Shown here: positions 37,461-44,455 of the stretch, in pieces
Layout of the letters: each line of letters begins with the position of its first letter
How positions within the stretch are numbered: position 1 is the first letter of the stretch
Origin: an uncultured Pelagibacteraceae bacterium
Lineage (GTDB): Bacteria; Pseudomonadota; Alphaproteobacteria; Pelagibacterales; Pelagibacteraceae
Assembly (NCBI GenBank): GCA_902566805.1
Contig: CACFKJ010000004.1
Location: 1-44,455, forward strand
DNA: 44,455 nucleotides
Direction: 5' to 3'
Position numbers and translations under genes: made by a program
Notes under the pieces: generated by a model
Databases searched by the model: none
The model's input: the letters and a program-made list of their open reading frames with translations, nothing else
Told to the model about the DNA's origin: nothing

Positions 37461-38233
37461 TTAAAGTTCAAGACATTTCTCATTGAGTAAAGGCCAGGTT
37501 TTTTGTTCATTAACCATTGTGCTGCCGTCAAAGCTCCCTCTGAATAAAGAGCCCTATCAAAAGCTTCATGATTCAATCTAATTATTTCTTTTCCGCTTGA
37601 AAATGCTACCTCATGCTCTCCAATAACTTCACCTTTTCTTAATGAGTTAAAATTAATCTTTGCTCCGTAAGGAAAAGATTTTTTATTAAGATATTTTTTT
37701 CCAATTAACTTATAAAAATCTTTATTTTTTCCTACTGCAATACCTCTTCCGAGCATTAAAGCTGTTCCAGAAGGATGATCTTTTTTGTGCTTATGATGAA
37801 TTTCAAAAACTTTACTTAAAAAATTACTTCCAAGAGATTTGGACGCAATTTCTGTTAGATACATTAATAAATTTATTCCCAAGCTCATATTTCCAGCTTT
37901 AAGTATTGGTATTTTTTTTGAATATTTCTTAATTAGGTTTTCTTCTTTTTTTGTGAATCCAGTTGTTCCAATAACTACTTTTTTCTTTAATTTTGATGCA
38001 ATTTTAAGAACTTCAAATGTACATTTGGGGATCGTAAAATCTATTATTAAATTCACATTTTTAAAAGCTTCTTCAGTATTTATATTTGGTTTAATTCCAT
38101 TAATTTTTTTATTTATTGTTCTATTTTCTGTAAGAGCTACTATTTTAAAATTTTTATTAGATTTAGCAGATTTAATGATCTGTTGTCCCATTCTTCCCAT
38201 ACATCCAGTAATAGCTAAGTTAATTTTTTTCAT
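37457..38233 (-). CDS. dapB: 4-hydroxy-tetrahydrodipicolinate reductase DapB
   Basis: Lysine and diaminopimelate synthesis. 258 residues. Dinucleotide loop TGCMGRMGQQI at the N-terminus, VIGTTGFT, GNMSLGINLLMYL, and the signature EIHHKHKKDHPSGTA. The C-terminal GEHEVAFSSGKEIIRLNHEAFDRALYSEGAL is typical. The ATG directly abuts the stop of the small membrane ORF. Confidence 0.96.
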   Translation of the reverse strand: MKKINLAITGCMGRMGQQIIKSAKSNKNFKIVALTENRTINKKINGIKPNINTEEAFKNVNLIIDFTIPKCTFEVLKIASKLKKKVVIGTTGFTKKEENLIKKYSKKIPILKAGNMSLGINLLMYLTEIASKSLGSNFLSKVFEIHHKHKKDHPSGTALMLGRGIAVGKNKDFYKLIGKKYLNKKSFPYGAKINFNSLRKGEVIGEHEVAFSSGKEIIRLNHEAFDRALYSEGALTAAQWLMNKKPGLYSMRNVLNFK

Positions 38234-38401
38234 TTAAATGATTTGATATAAAAGTACCATAACAACCAAAACAATTATAGTCCAAATAGATAAATTTGTT
38301 AAAAACTGCTTTAGTTTTAAGTTAGTTCTGAAAAAGGCTGGCAGTACTAATATTAGAACAGCAATTAAAGAAATTGCTGCGAATATTTGATCTAAATCCA
38401 T
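38234..38401 (-). CDS. Small two-helix membrane protein (55 aa, absent from the ORF track)
   Basis: An ORF exactly fills the space between dnaJ and dapB: its ATG (38399-38401) follows the dnaJ TAG with no gap, and its TAA (38234-38236) abuts the dapB ATG. The product starts MDLDQIFAAISLIAVLILVL, then a short basic loop (PAFFRTNLKLKQFLTN) and a second hydrophobic segment (LSIWTIIVLVVMVLLYQII). Charge distribution suggests a hairpin with the basic loop in the cytoplasm. I do not recognise the family. The perfect packing and hydrophobic pattern make a real gene likely. Confidence 0.7.
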   Translation of the reverse strand: MDLDQIFAAISLIAVLILVLPAFFRTNLKLKQFLTNLSIWTIIVLVVMVLLYQII

Positions 38402-39529
38402 CTAATTTTTCCAGAAGCTTTTAGCTTTTTGAAAGAATTTTTTAATACTTGGGTTCGATTTTTCGTTTTCAATTTGTCTAAATTTTTCTAACAAATCTTT
38501 TTGTTCTTTATTTAGAGATACTGGAATTTCTGTATTTACTTGTACATAAAGATCTCCATTTCCCCCACCCCTCATGAAAGGCATACCTTTGCCCTTTAAC
38601 CTCAATTGTTTACCGCTTTGTGTTCCAGATGGAATTTTAATTTTTGCTTTTCCGCCGTCAACTGTTGGAATCTCTATCGATGTTCCTAGGGCTGCATCTG
38701 CAATCGATATTGGACATTCAAAAAACAAATTTTCTTCAGATCTTTTAAATAAATCATGAGAATAAACATTAATAAATAAGTAAAGATCTCCATTAGAAGC
38801 TCCTCTAGATCCAGCCTCACCTTTTCCTGCTAATCTAATCCTTGTTCCATCATCAACTCCTTTAGGAATGGTAACAGATAATCTTTTTGAAGCTTGTTTT
38901 TTACCTTGCCCACTGCAACTTGTACATGGATTAGTAATTTCCTCACCTGATCCAGAACATTGAGGACATGTTTGTTGAACTGTGAAAAATCCTTGATTAG
39001 ATCTTACTTGGCCATGTCCCCCACACATCGAACAGGTTCCTGGGCTATGACCTGGTTTTGAACCACTACCACTACAAGTATCACACTTTTCTGATGTAGA
39101 AAACTTTATGTCTTGTTTTTTTCCTGTAAATGCTTCCTCTAAAGTTATTGATAAATCGTATCTAAGGTCTGAGCCTCTATTATTAGATCTTCTGGATCTT
39201 CTTCCTCCGCCACCAAATCCTTCTCCAAAAAAATCTTCAAAAATATCTGAAAAGTGACTGGAAAAATCAAAATTTCCAAATCCGCCTCTTCCTCCGCCAC
39301 CGTTTTCAAAAGCGGCATGACCAAAATTATCATAATTTTGTTTTCTTTCGGGGTTTGATAAGACATGATAAGCTTCAGATGCTTCTTTGAACTTTTCTTC
39401 AGCACCTTTATCTCCCTCATTTTTATCAGGATGGTATTTTACTGCTAATTTTCTATATGCTGATTTTATCTGATCTGCAGAAGAACTTTTATTAACACCC
39501 AAGACTTCATAATAATCCTTTTTTGCCAT
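38402..39529 (-). CDS. dnaJ: Chaperone DnaJ
   Basis: J-domain co-chaperone stimulating DnaK. 375 residues. J domain with YHPDKNEG, a Gly-rich linker (GGGGRGGFGNFDFSSHF, GEGFGGGGRRSR), four zinc motifs CDTCSGSG, CSMCGGHG, CPQCSGSG and CTSCSGQG, and the two C-terminal client-binding domains (GRGMP-like GKGMPFMRGGGNGDLYVQV). It follows dnaK by 31 bp. Confidence 0.97.
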   Translation of the reverse strand: MAKKDYYEVLGVNKSSSADQIKSAYRKLAVKYHPDKNEGDKGAEEKFKEASEAYHVLSNPERKQNYDNFGHAAFENGGGGRGGFGNFDFSSHFSDIFEDFFGEGFGGGGRRSRRSNNRGSDLRYDLSITLEEAFTGKKQDIKFSTSEKCDTCSGSGSKPGHSPGTCSMCGGHGQVRSNQGFFTVQQTCPQCSGSGEEITNPCTSCSGQGKKQASKRLSVTIPKGVDDGTRIRLAGKGEAGSRGASNGDLYLFINVYSHDLFKRSEENLFFECPISIADAALGTSIEIPTVDGGKAKIKIPSGTQSGKQLRLKGKGMPFMRGGGNGDLYVQVNTEIPVSLNKEQKDLLEKFRQIENEKSNPSIKKFFQKAKSFWKN

Positions 39530-39560
39530 AACTAATTACAGACAAATAATTGTTGCTAGC

Positions 39561-41483
39561 TTAGGCGCTTTTTTCTTTATTTTCGTCTTTTACTTCCTCA
39601 AAGTCTGCATCAACAACGTTTTCGTCTTTTTTTCCTTCTTCTTTTGAGTCTTTAGGTGCATCACCAGGTTTAGCACTTTGTTGAGATTTATAAATTGCCT
39701 CACCTAATTTCATTGATGCTTGTACTAAATCTTGTGTTTTCTTTTTAATATCTTCGACATCAGTTCCTTTTAGAGAATTTCTCAAATTCGACGAAGCGGT
39801 TTCAATAGCTTTTTTATCAGCTTCAGAAACTTTTGTACCATGTTCTTTCAGATTTTTTTCTGTTGAGTGTAATAGTGTGTCTGCTTGATTTCTTGCATCA
39901 ACAGCTTCTCTTTTCTTTTTATCAGCTTCTTTATTTGACTCTGCATCTTTTACCATTTTATTTATTTCATCATCACTTAAACCACCTGAGGCCTGGATTT
40001 GAATTTTTTGCTCTTTTCCTGTTCCCTTATCTTTTGCAGAAACATTTACAATTCCGTTAGCATCAATATCAAATGTAACTTCTATTTGAGGCACTCCTCT
40101 TGGAGCTGGCGCTATACCAACCAATTCAAAATTTCCTAAAATTTTATTGTCAGAAGCCATCTCTCTTTCACCCTGTAGCACTCTAATTGATACAGCTGGT
40201 TGATTATCTTCAGCTGTTGAGAATACTTGGCTTTTTTTTGTGGGTATTGTAGTATTTTTTTCTATAAGTTTAGTTGATACCCCACCTAAAGTTTCAATTC
40301 CTAGAGATAGAGGTGTAACATCTAATAGCAAAACATCTTTTACATCTCCTTGTAACACTCCAGCTTGTATAGCAGCACCCATTGCAACAACTTCGTCAGG
40401 ATTTACAGATTTATTAGGTTCTTTTCCAAAAAAGTTTTTAACTTCCTCGATTACTTTAGGCATTCTTGTCATACCACCTACTAAAACTACTTCACTTATA
40501 TCGCTTGGTGATAACCCGGCATCTTTCAAAGCCGTTTTACATGGTGGAATTGTTCTAGAAATCAAATCTTCAACTAAAGCCTCAAGTTTTGCTCTAGTCA
40601 TTTTTAAGTTAATATGTTTTGGACCAGTTTTGTCAGCAGTAATAAATGGAAGATTTATTTCTGTTTGAGCAGCAGAAGATAATTCTATTTTTGCTTTTTC
40701 AGCAGCTTCTTTTAATCTTTGTAAAGCTAGCTTATCAGATTTTAAATCAATGCCACTTTCTTTTTTAAATTCATTCAATAAATATTCAACAATTGTATTA
40801 TCAAAATCTTCTCCACCTAAAAATGTATCACCGTTAGTAGATTTTACTTCAAAAACTCCATCTCCTAATTCAAGAATAGATACATCAAAAGTACCACCAC
40901 CTAAATCATAAACCGCAATTTTCTTATTTGTTTTTTTATCTAATCCGTAAGCAAGTGATGCTGCAGTTGGTTCATTTATAATTCTTAAAACTTCTAGACC
41001 TGCAATTTTACCAGCATCTTTAGTTGCTTGTCTTTGTGCATCATTAAAATATGCGGGCACAGTAATTACTGCTTTACTAACTTCTTGTCCTAAATATTTT
41101 TCTGCTGTTTCTTTCATTTTTTGTAAAACAAACGCAGAAATTTGTGATGGTGAATATTTTTGTCCTTTTGCTTCTATCCAAGCATCACCTTTTTCAGAGT
41201 TAACAATTTTAAATGGTGAAGTCTCTATATCTTTTTTTACTGATGGATCTTCAAAATTTCTTCCAATTAATCTTTTTACTGCAAAAATTGTATTTTCAGG
41301 ATTCGTTACAGCCTGTCTTTTTGCTGGTTGACCAATAAGTTTTTCATCATTATCTGTAAAAGCTACTACTGATGGTGTTGTTCTTGCTCCTTCAGCATTT
41401 TCTAGAACCTTAGCTTGCGTACCTTCCATTATAGATACACATGAATTTGTTGTCCCTAAATCTATTCCAATTACTTTGCTCAT
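39561..41483 (-). CDS. dnaK: Chaperone DnaK (Hsp70)
   Basis: ATP-driven protein-folding chaperone. 640 residues. [17 protein letters not shown] at the N-terminus, [27 protein letters not shown], the [14 protein letters not shown] linker, the substrate-binding beta domain, a helical lid and the acidic tail [14 protein letters not shown] heat-shock-type promoter lies just upstream (41504-41531). grpE is upstream in the same direction. Confidence 0.98.
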   Translation of the reverse strand: MSKVIGIDLGTTNSCVSIMEGTQAKVLENAEGARTTPSVVAFTDNDEKLIGQPAKRQAVTNPENTIFAVKRLIGRNFEDPSVKKDIETSPFKIVNSEKGDAWIEAKGQKYSPSQISAFVLQKMKETAEKYLGQEVSKAVITVPAYFNDAQRQATKDAGKIAGLEVLRIINEPTAASLAYGLDKKTNKKIAVYDLGGGTFDVSILELGDGVFEVKSTNGDTFLGGEDFDNTIVEYLLNEFKKESGIDLKSDKLALQRLKEAAEKAKIELSSAAQTEINLPFITADKTGPKHINLKMTRAKLEALVEDLISRTIPPCKTALKDAGLSPSDISEVVLVGGMTRMPKVIEEVKNFFGKEPNKSVNPDEVVAMGAAIQAGVLQGDVKDVLLLDVTPLSLGIETLGGVSTKLIEKNTTIPTKKSQVFSTAEDNQPAVSIRVLQGEREMASDNKILGNFELVGIAPAPRGVPQIEVTFDIDANGIVNVSAKDKGTGKEQKIQIQASGGLSDDEINKMVKDAESNKEADKKKREAVDARNQADTLLHSTEKNLKEHGTKVSEADKKAIETASSNLRNSLKGTDVEDIKKKTQDLVQASMKLGEAIYKSQQSAKPGDAPKDSKEEGKKDENVVDADFEEVKDENKEKSA

Positions 41484-41503
41484 TTTATATATATCTGAAC
41501 TTC

Positions 41504-41531
41504 ATATAAGTGTTATTTTTTATAGTACAAG
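41504..41531 (-). promoter_or_regulatory. RpoH (sigma-32)-type heat-shock promoter of dnaK
   Basis: On the minus strand CTTG (41531-41528), 17 bp, CTTATAT (41510-41504) fits the alphaproteobacterial RpoH consensus CTTG-N17/18-CYTATNT at every defined position. It is placed 21 bp before the dnaK ATG, giving a leader of about a dozen bases. It implies that dnaK-dnaJ and possibly genes downstream are heat-inducible separately from grpE. Confidence 0.7.
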
Positions 41532-41543
41532 TTGCTTAAGTAA

Positions 41544-42167
41544 TTATTTTTCCTCATTTTTATGCTCATTTTCCTTAGTTTTATTATCTTTGTTGTCCTC
41601 TTTTTTTGTTTTTTTGGAAACTCCGACTAGAGAAGGTCTAAGCAGTCTATCTTTCATCAAGAAACCTTTTTGTATCTCTTGTACTATCGTACCTTGCTCC
41701 TTGGAATCATCTTCTATCTCAAGCATTGCTTGATGAAAATTTGGATCTAATTTTTTATTAATACAATCTATTTTTTCTATATTATTTTTTTTGAAAATTG
41801 AGATTGTATCATTGTATATTATTTCAAGGTGTTCAGAAATTTTTTTATATTCATTATTTTTTTTTAAATCTTCATCGTTCTCCAAAGATATCTTTGACCT
41901 TTCTAGATTGTCAATTAAATTTAAAGCTTCTTTCGCAAATGAAAAACCGCCATATTCAAATGCATCATCTCTTTCTTTTTCAAACCTTCTTCTTTGATTT
42001 TCCATTTCAGCTAAAGTTCTTGAGAGTTTATCTTCCAAGTCTTTAATTTTATCTTCTGATGAAACAACCTTATCTTTTTCATTATCTAAATCATCTTCTG
42101 ATTTAATTTCATCTTCAGGTGCATCTTTATTTTCATTATCAGCATTTATGATTTTTTCTTTTTCCAT
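41544..42167 (-). CDS. grpE: Nucleotide-exchange factor GrpE
   Basis: Releases ADP from DnaK. 207 residues. Acidic N-terminal region (DEIKSEDDLDNEKD), long coiled coil (IKDLEDKLSRTLAEMENQRRRFEKERDDA), four-helix part, and the C-terminal beta wing (NFHQAMLEIEDDSKEQGTIVQEIQKGFLMKDRLLRPSLVGVSK). A lysine-rich tail extends past the usual end. It diverges from rdgB and lies 60 bp upstream of dnaK. Confidence 0.96.
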   Translation of the reverse strand: MEKEKIINADNENKDAPEDEIKSEDDLDNEKDKVVSSEDKIKDLEDKLSRTLAEMENQRRRFEKERDDAFEYGGFSFAKEALNLIDNLERSKISLENDEDLKKNNEYKKISEHLEIIYNDTISIFKKNNIEKIDCINKKLDPNFHQAMLEIEDDSKEQGTIVQEIQKGFLMKDRLLRPSLVGVSKKTKKEDNKDNKTKENEHKNEEK

Positions 42168-42203
42168 CTAATTGTATATGGTATGAAAAACTATAATTTC
42201 TAG

Positions 42204-42806
42204 ATGAAAAAAAAAAAAATTATTGAGCTAATAATAGGGTCGAATAATACAGGTAAATTAAAGGAAATTAGAGATTTATTGCCAAAAAGAATTAAGATTT
42301 ATACTCCTAAAAAATTTAAATTGAATAGCCCAAAGGAAAATGGCAAGTCTTTTAAGGAAAATTCTATAATAAAAGCAAAATTTTACTCAAAAAAAACAGG
42401 AAAAATTTGCATAGCTGACGACTCTGGACTTGAAATAGATTTGCTTAATAAGTCGCCAGGTATTTACTCATCTAGATGGGGAGGAAAAAAAAGTAATTTT
42501 AATTTAGCAATAAAAAAGGTTTATAGGGAGATAAATAAAAAAGATAAAGATTGGAAGAGCAAAAAAATTAAATGTAGATTTATTTGTTCTCTCACAATTT
42601 ATTGGCCTAATGCAACTATAAAAAATGTTTCAGGAATTATAGAGGGTATAATTTCAAAATCAAAAAAAGGAAAAAATGGTTTTGGATATGATCCAATCTT
42701 TATTCCTTTAGGTAAAAGTCTTACTTTTGCCCAAATGAAACCTGAAGATAAATTTAAAATTGATCATAGAGCAAAAGCTTTTAAAAAAATTAAAAAATTT
42801 TTCTAA
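42204..42806 (+). CDS. rdgB: RdgB/HAM1-family XTP/dITP pyrophosphatase
   Basis: House-cleaning enzyme that hydrolyses ITP, dITP and XTP. 200 residues. N-terminal LIIGSNNTGKLKEIRDLL, NGKSFKENSIIKAKFYSK, ADDSGLEIDLLNKSPGIYSSRWGG with the catalytic Asp, and GKNGFGYDPIFIP. The start codon is followed by thirteen A in a row (42207-42219; MKKKK). TATAAT at 42192-42197, seven bases before the ATG, suggests a very short or leaderless mRNA. Its last 17 bases overlap the convergent gene. Confidence 0.94.
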   Translation: MKKKKIIELIIGSNNTGKLKEIRDLLPKRIKIYTPKKFKLNSPKENGKSFKENSIIKAKFYSKKTGKICIADDSGLEIDLLNKSPGIYSSRWGGKKSNFNLAIKKVYREINKKDKDWKSKKIKCRFICSLTIYWPNATIKNVSGIIEGIISKSKKGKNGFGYDPIFIPLGKSLTFAQMKPEDKFKIDHRAKAFKKIKKFF

Positions 42807-43941
42807 ATTTACCATTTTCAGCACTATAAAAATTTAATTGATGGGTAATTTTATTTTGGTTAATTTCAAAAATGCCAATTTTTCCCTTAAACTTATTTTT
42901 TTTAAAAAATATTTTTTCATCTATAATAAAGTTATTTTTATATAATAAGTAGTATATAAGTCCTACAAGATCATAACTTAAAAAAGAAATTTGATTGGGG
43001 TACGAATTATATTTTGAATAATAATTTTGAATAAAATTATCATAATTAGATTTATTTATAGATGGAAAATAAATTGGTTGTAAATTTTCTTCTTTAAGCA
43101 ATGATTCATCAAACCATTGATTTAAAGCTATATATGTAATTCTCTTTGATGAAATATCAGTATAAAGTAAGGATGTTGCTACACTTTTTAAACTTTCTTC
43201 AAAATCTCCTATTATTACAGAGTCAAAATTAATACCTCCTAAGGTATCTTTTTTTTTTAATCTTTCAATTTTTTTCTCTTTACCAATTTCATTGGAGTCT
43301 TCTAATCTTTTTATTTCATCAAGTAAATTTTGTTTTCTTTGTTTGTATCTTGTTAAAACTTCTATTTGAGATGTAAGAATTGTGGGATCTGAATTATATT
43401 CAAAAATATCTTTAACAATAATTTTTGTTTTATTTATTGCATATTTAATTTCATTCTTATCATTATTATTAGGTATCAAAAATATACTTCTCTCTAAATT
43501 ATTTTTTTTTTTAAATTTTTTAATCGTATTTATTTGTGATATTGCATTTACACCTGCACTAATAACATTTTTTGGATTTTGATAAATTTTGTTTGTAAGA
43601 GATATAAAAGTAATATCACTAAGTTTTTTCAGTTGATTTATATTATTATTAAATAGAGGACCTATAATTATTTTTATACCCTTTTCAGATAATTCTTCTG
43701 AAACTTTCAAAGTAACTTTCGAATCTGCTTTTGTATCTCTTGGATAAATTTCTATTTTACTATCCTCAATTTTATTAACTGCTAATCTAACAGAATTTAC
43801 AATTGATTGACCAATACTACTGTACTCGCCCGATAAAGGCACAATTAATCCAATTTTAATTTTTTCTTCAGAAAATGCACTTCCATTTAAAGGATATAAA
43901 ATTATTAAAATAAAACATAAAAATTTAAATATAGATTTCAT
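42790..43941 (-). CDS. Periplasmic-binding-protein-like penicillin-binding-protein activator (LpoA/LivK type)
   Basis: 383 residues from the ATG at 43941. The longer track start would run back over rsmI and adds no conserved sequence. Signal peptide MKSIFKFLCFILIILYPLNGSA, then a type I periplasmic-binding fold: IKIGLIVPLSGEYSSIGQSIVNSVRLAVNKI, IEIYPRDTKADS, IKIIIGPLFNNNINQLKKL, and late LSYDLVGLIYYLL. The position next to rsmI is that of lpoA in other proteobacteria. Unlike LpoA it has neither a lipobox nor the N-terminal TPR domain, so the PBP-activator role is inferred; a ligand-binding role remains possible. Confidence 0.7.
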   Translation of the reverse strand: MKSIFKFLCFILIILYPLNGSAFSEEKIKIGLIVPLSGEYSSIGQSIVNSVRLAVNKIEDSKIEIYPRDTKADSKVTLKVSEELSEKGIKIIIGPLFNNNINQLKKLSDITFISLTNKIYQNPKNVISAGVNAISQINTIKKFKKKNNLERSIFLIPNNNDKNEIKYAINKTKIIVKDIFEYNSDPTILTSQIEVLTRYKQRKQNLLDEIKRLEDSNEIGKEKKIERLKKKDTLGGINFDSVIIGDFEESLKSVATSLLYTDISSKRITYIALNQWFDESLLKEENLQPIYFPSINKSNYDNFIQNYYSKYNSYPNQISFLSYDLVGLIYYLLYKNNFIIDEKIFFKKNKFKGKIGIFEINQNKITHQLNFYSAENGKFRKIF

Positions 43942-43972
43942 TTTTTTTGTATTATTATATTTAATTAAACTA

Positions 43973-44455
43973 ATGTATCCAGATATAGACAAAAATAAGA
44001 TAAAAAAAGGTTTATATATTGTTTCTACTCCAATAGGAAATTTAAAGGATATTACTCTTAGAGCTCTTGAGGTGCTTAAATTATCAGATTTTGTGTTATG
44101 TGAAGACACTAGAATATCGAGTAAACTTTTATCACATTATAAAATTAAAACTAAGCTTATATCTAATCATAAATTTAACGAAAAAAAAAATATTAATAAA
44201 ATTCTAGATTTTTTGAAATCAGAAAAAATTATTTCTCTTATTTCAGATGCTGGAACTCCAACAATATCAGATCCTGGAAATATTTTAATTAGCAAATGTA
44301 TAGAAAATAATATTAAAATATTTTCGATACCTGGACCTTCGGCAGTAAGTGCAGCTGTTTCAATGAGTGGTTTCACTGATAAATATTATTTCCATGGATT
44401 TTTACCAGAAAAAAAAACACAAATTGAAAATGAATTTAAAAATATTTCAAAAATA
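43973..44455 (+). CDS. rsmI: 16S rRNA (cytidine-2'-O)-methyltransferase RsmI, 5' part (cut by the right edge)
   Basis: Methylates the ribose of C1402 of 16S rRNA. The ORF is open from the ATG at 43973 to the window end (161 codons) and therefore not in the track. Seen: GLYIVSTPIGNLKDITLRALEVL, CEDTRISSKLL, LISDAGTPTISDPG and IKIFSIPGPSAVSAAVSMSGF, the diagnostic SAM-site motifs of the family. It diverges from the periplasmic protein gene with a 31-bp gap. Confidence 0.96.
   Translation, partial: MYPDIDKNKIKKGLYIVSTPIGNLKDITLRALEVLKLSDFVLCEDTRISSKLLSHYKIKTKLISNHKFNEKKNINKILDFLKSEKIISLISDAGTPTISDPGNILISKCIENNIKIFSIPGPSAVSAAVSMSGFTDKYYFHGFLPEKKTQIENEFKNISKI

Noticed and set aside
37839-38237. 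132-aa hydrophobic ORF antisense to dapB
   Set aside because: Hydrophobicity is expected from the complement of lysine-rich codons (AAA to TTT); no independent support.
39145-39420. 91-aa ORF in an alternative frame of dnaJ
   Set aside because: Lies within the Gly-rich linker of dnaJ on the same strand; a shadow of repetitive glycine codons with no start context.
40240-40668. 142-aa ORF antisense to dnaK
   Set aside because: Fully inside a highly conserved gene on the other strand; a long antisense frame caused by codon bias.
43942-44109. N-terminal 56-residue extension of the periplasmic protein in the ORF track
   Set aside because: It overlaps rsmI on the other strand and would precede an obvious signal peptide; the ATG at 43941 is the likely start.
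1-44455. tRNA/rRNA genes, insertion sequences, CRISPR arrays, attachment sites
   Set aside because: No cloverleaf-like GC-rich segments in the short gaps, no transposase ORFs, no regularly spaced repeats and no integrases were found.

Overview
The window is a compact, strongly AT-rich chromosomal segment of an alphaproteobacterium of the SAR11 / Candidatus Pelagibacter type. The evidence is very low GC, lysine/asparagine/isoleucine-rich proteins, very short or negative spacing between genes, a single abundant-type porin, and an alphaproteobacterial gene order around the replication origin. I see no tRNA or rRNA genes, insertion sequences, prophage or CRISPR array. Almost everything is core housekeeping. 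No stretch above 300 bases lacks a gene; the longest gaps are 14219-14502 and 32280-32501.

Layout. (1) 1-1994: the 3' part of ftsK, then lolA. (2) 2023-6930, minus strand: a histidine operon (hisB-hisH-hisA-hisF-hisE) running on into a small membrane-anchored repeat protein, a 2OG-Fe(II) oxygenase, a HIT protein and a GNAT acetyltransferase. (3) 7020-8902: hslVU. (4) 8892-14218: smr, a Tim44-like gene, fxsA, secB, dnaQ, coaE, aroE, a frameshifted maf and ppsR. (5) 14219-14502: an AT-rich gap with a cluster of DnaA-box-like 9-mers, three of them exactly 11 bp apart; this is the best oriC candidate. (6) 14503-18264: hemE-hemH-hemJ, then rho. (7) 18320-22014: a convergent pair of TPR proteins, one with a sulfotransferase domain and one with an OGT/SPINDLY-type glycosyltransferase domain. 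(8) 22081-27641: mnmE-mnmG-rsmG-parA-parB, with a near-perfect parS site inside rsmG. (9) 27631-32279, minus strand: a DUF3576 lipoprotein, leuS, lptE, holA. (10) 32502-33440: a porin with a strong Shine-Dalgarno sequence and the only clear intrinsic terminator. (11) 33472-35879: a thiamine-phosphate-synthase-like gene, yggS, a YkuD-type L,D-transpeptidase, an OmpR-type winged-helix protein and a 41-residue ArfA-like ribosome-rescue ORF missing from the ORF track. (12) 35876-42167, minus strand: grpE, dnaK, dnaJ, an untracked 55-residue membrane ORF, dapB, nth and a PfkB kinase; dnaK has a good match to the alphaproteobacterial RpoH promoter. (13) 42204-44455: rdgB, a minus-strand periplasmic LpoA/LivK-like protein, and the 5' part of rsmI, also untracked.

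How it fits together. From about 2 to 14.2 kb most genes point left; from 14.5 to 27.6 kb nearly all point right. This is the divergent pattern expected at an origin, and ppsR-(gap)-hemE-hemH-hemJ matches the RP001-hemE-hemH-RP883 cluster described at the Caulobacter and Rickettsia origins. ParA, ParB and parS lie about 11 kb away and would handle origin segregation. Three protein-quality modules (HslUV, GrpE/DnaK/DnaJ, ArfA-like rescue) and several envelope-biogenesis genes (lolA, lptE, secB, ykuD, porin) make up most of the rest. I did not find a clearly novel multi-gene defence or mobile system. The most noteworthy items are the origin region, parS embedded in a gene, the hidden small ORFs, the single-base maf frameshift, and the near absence of intrinsic terminators at overlapping convergent gene ends.
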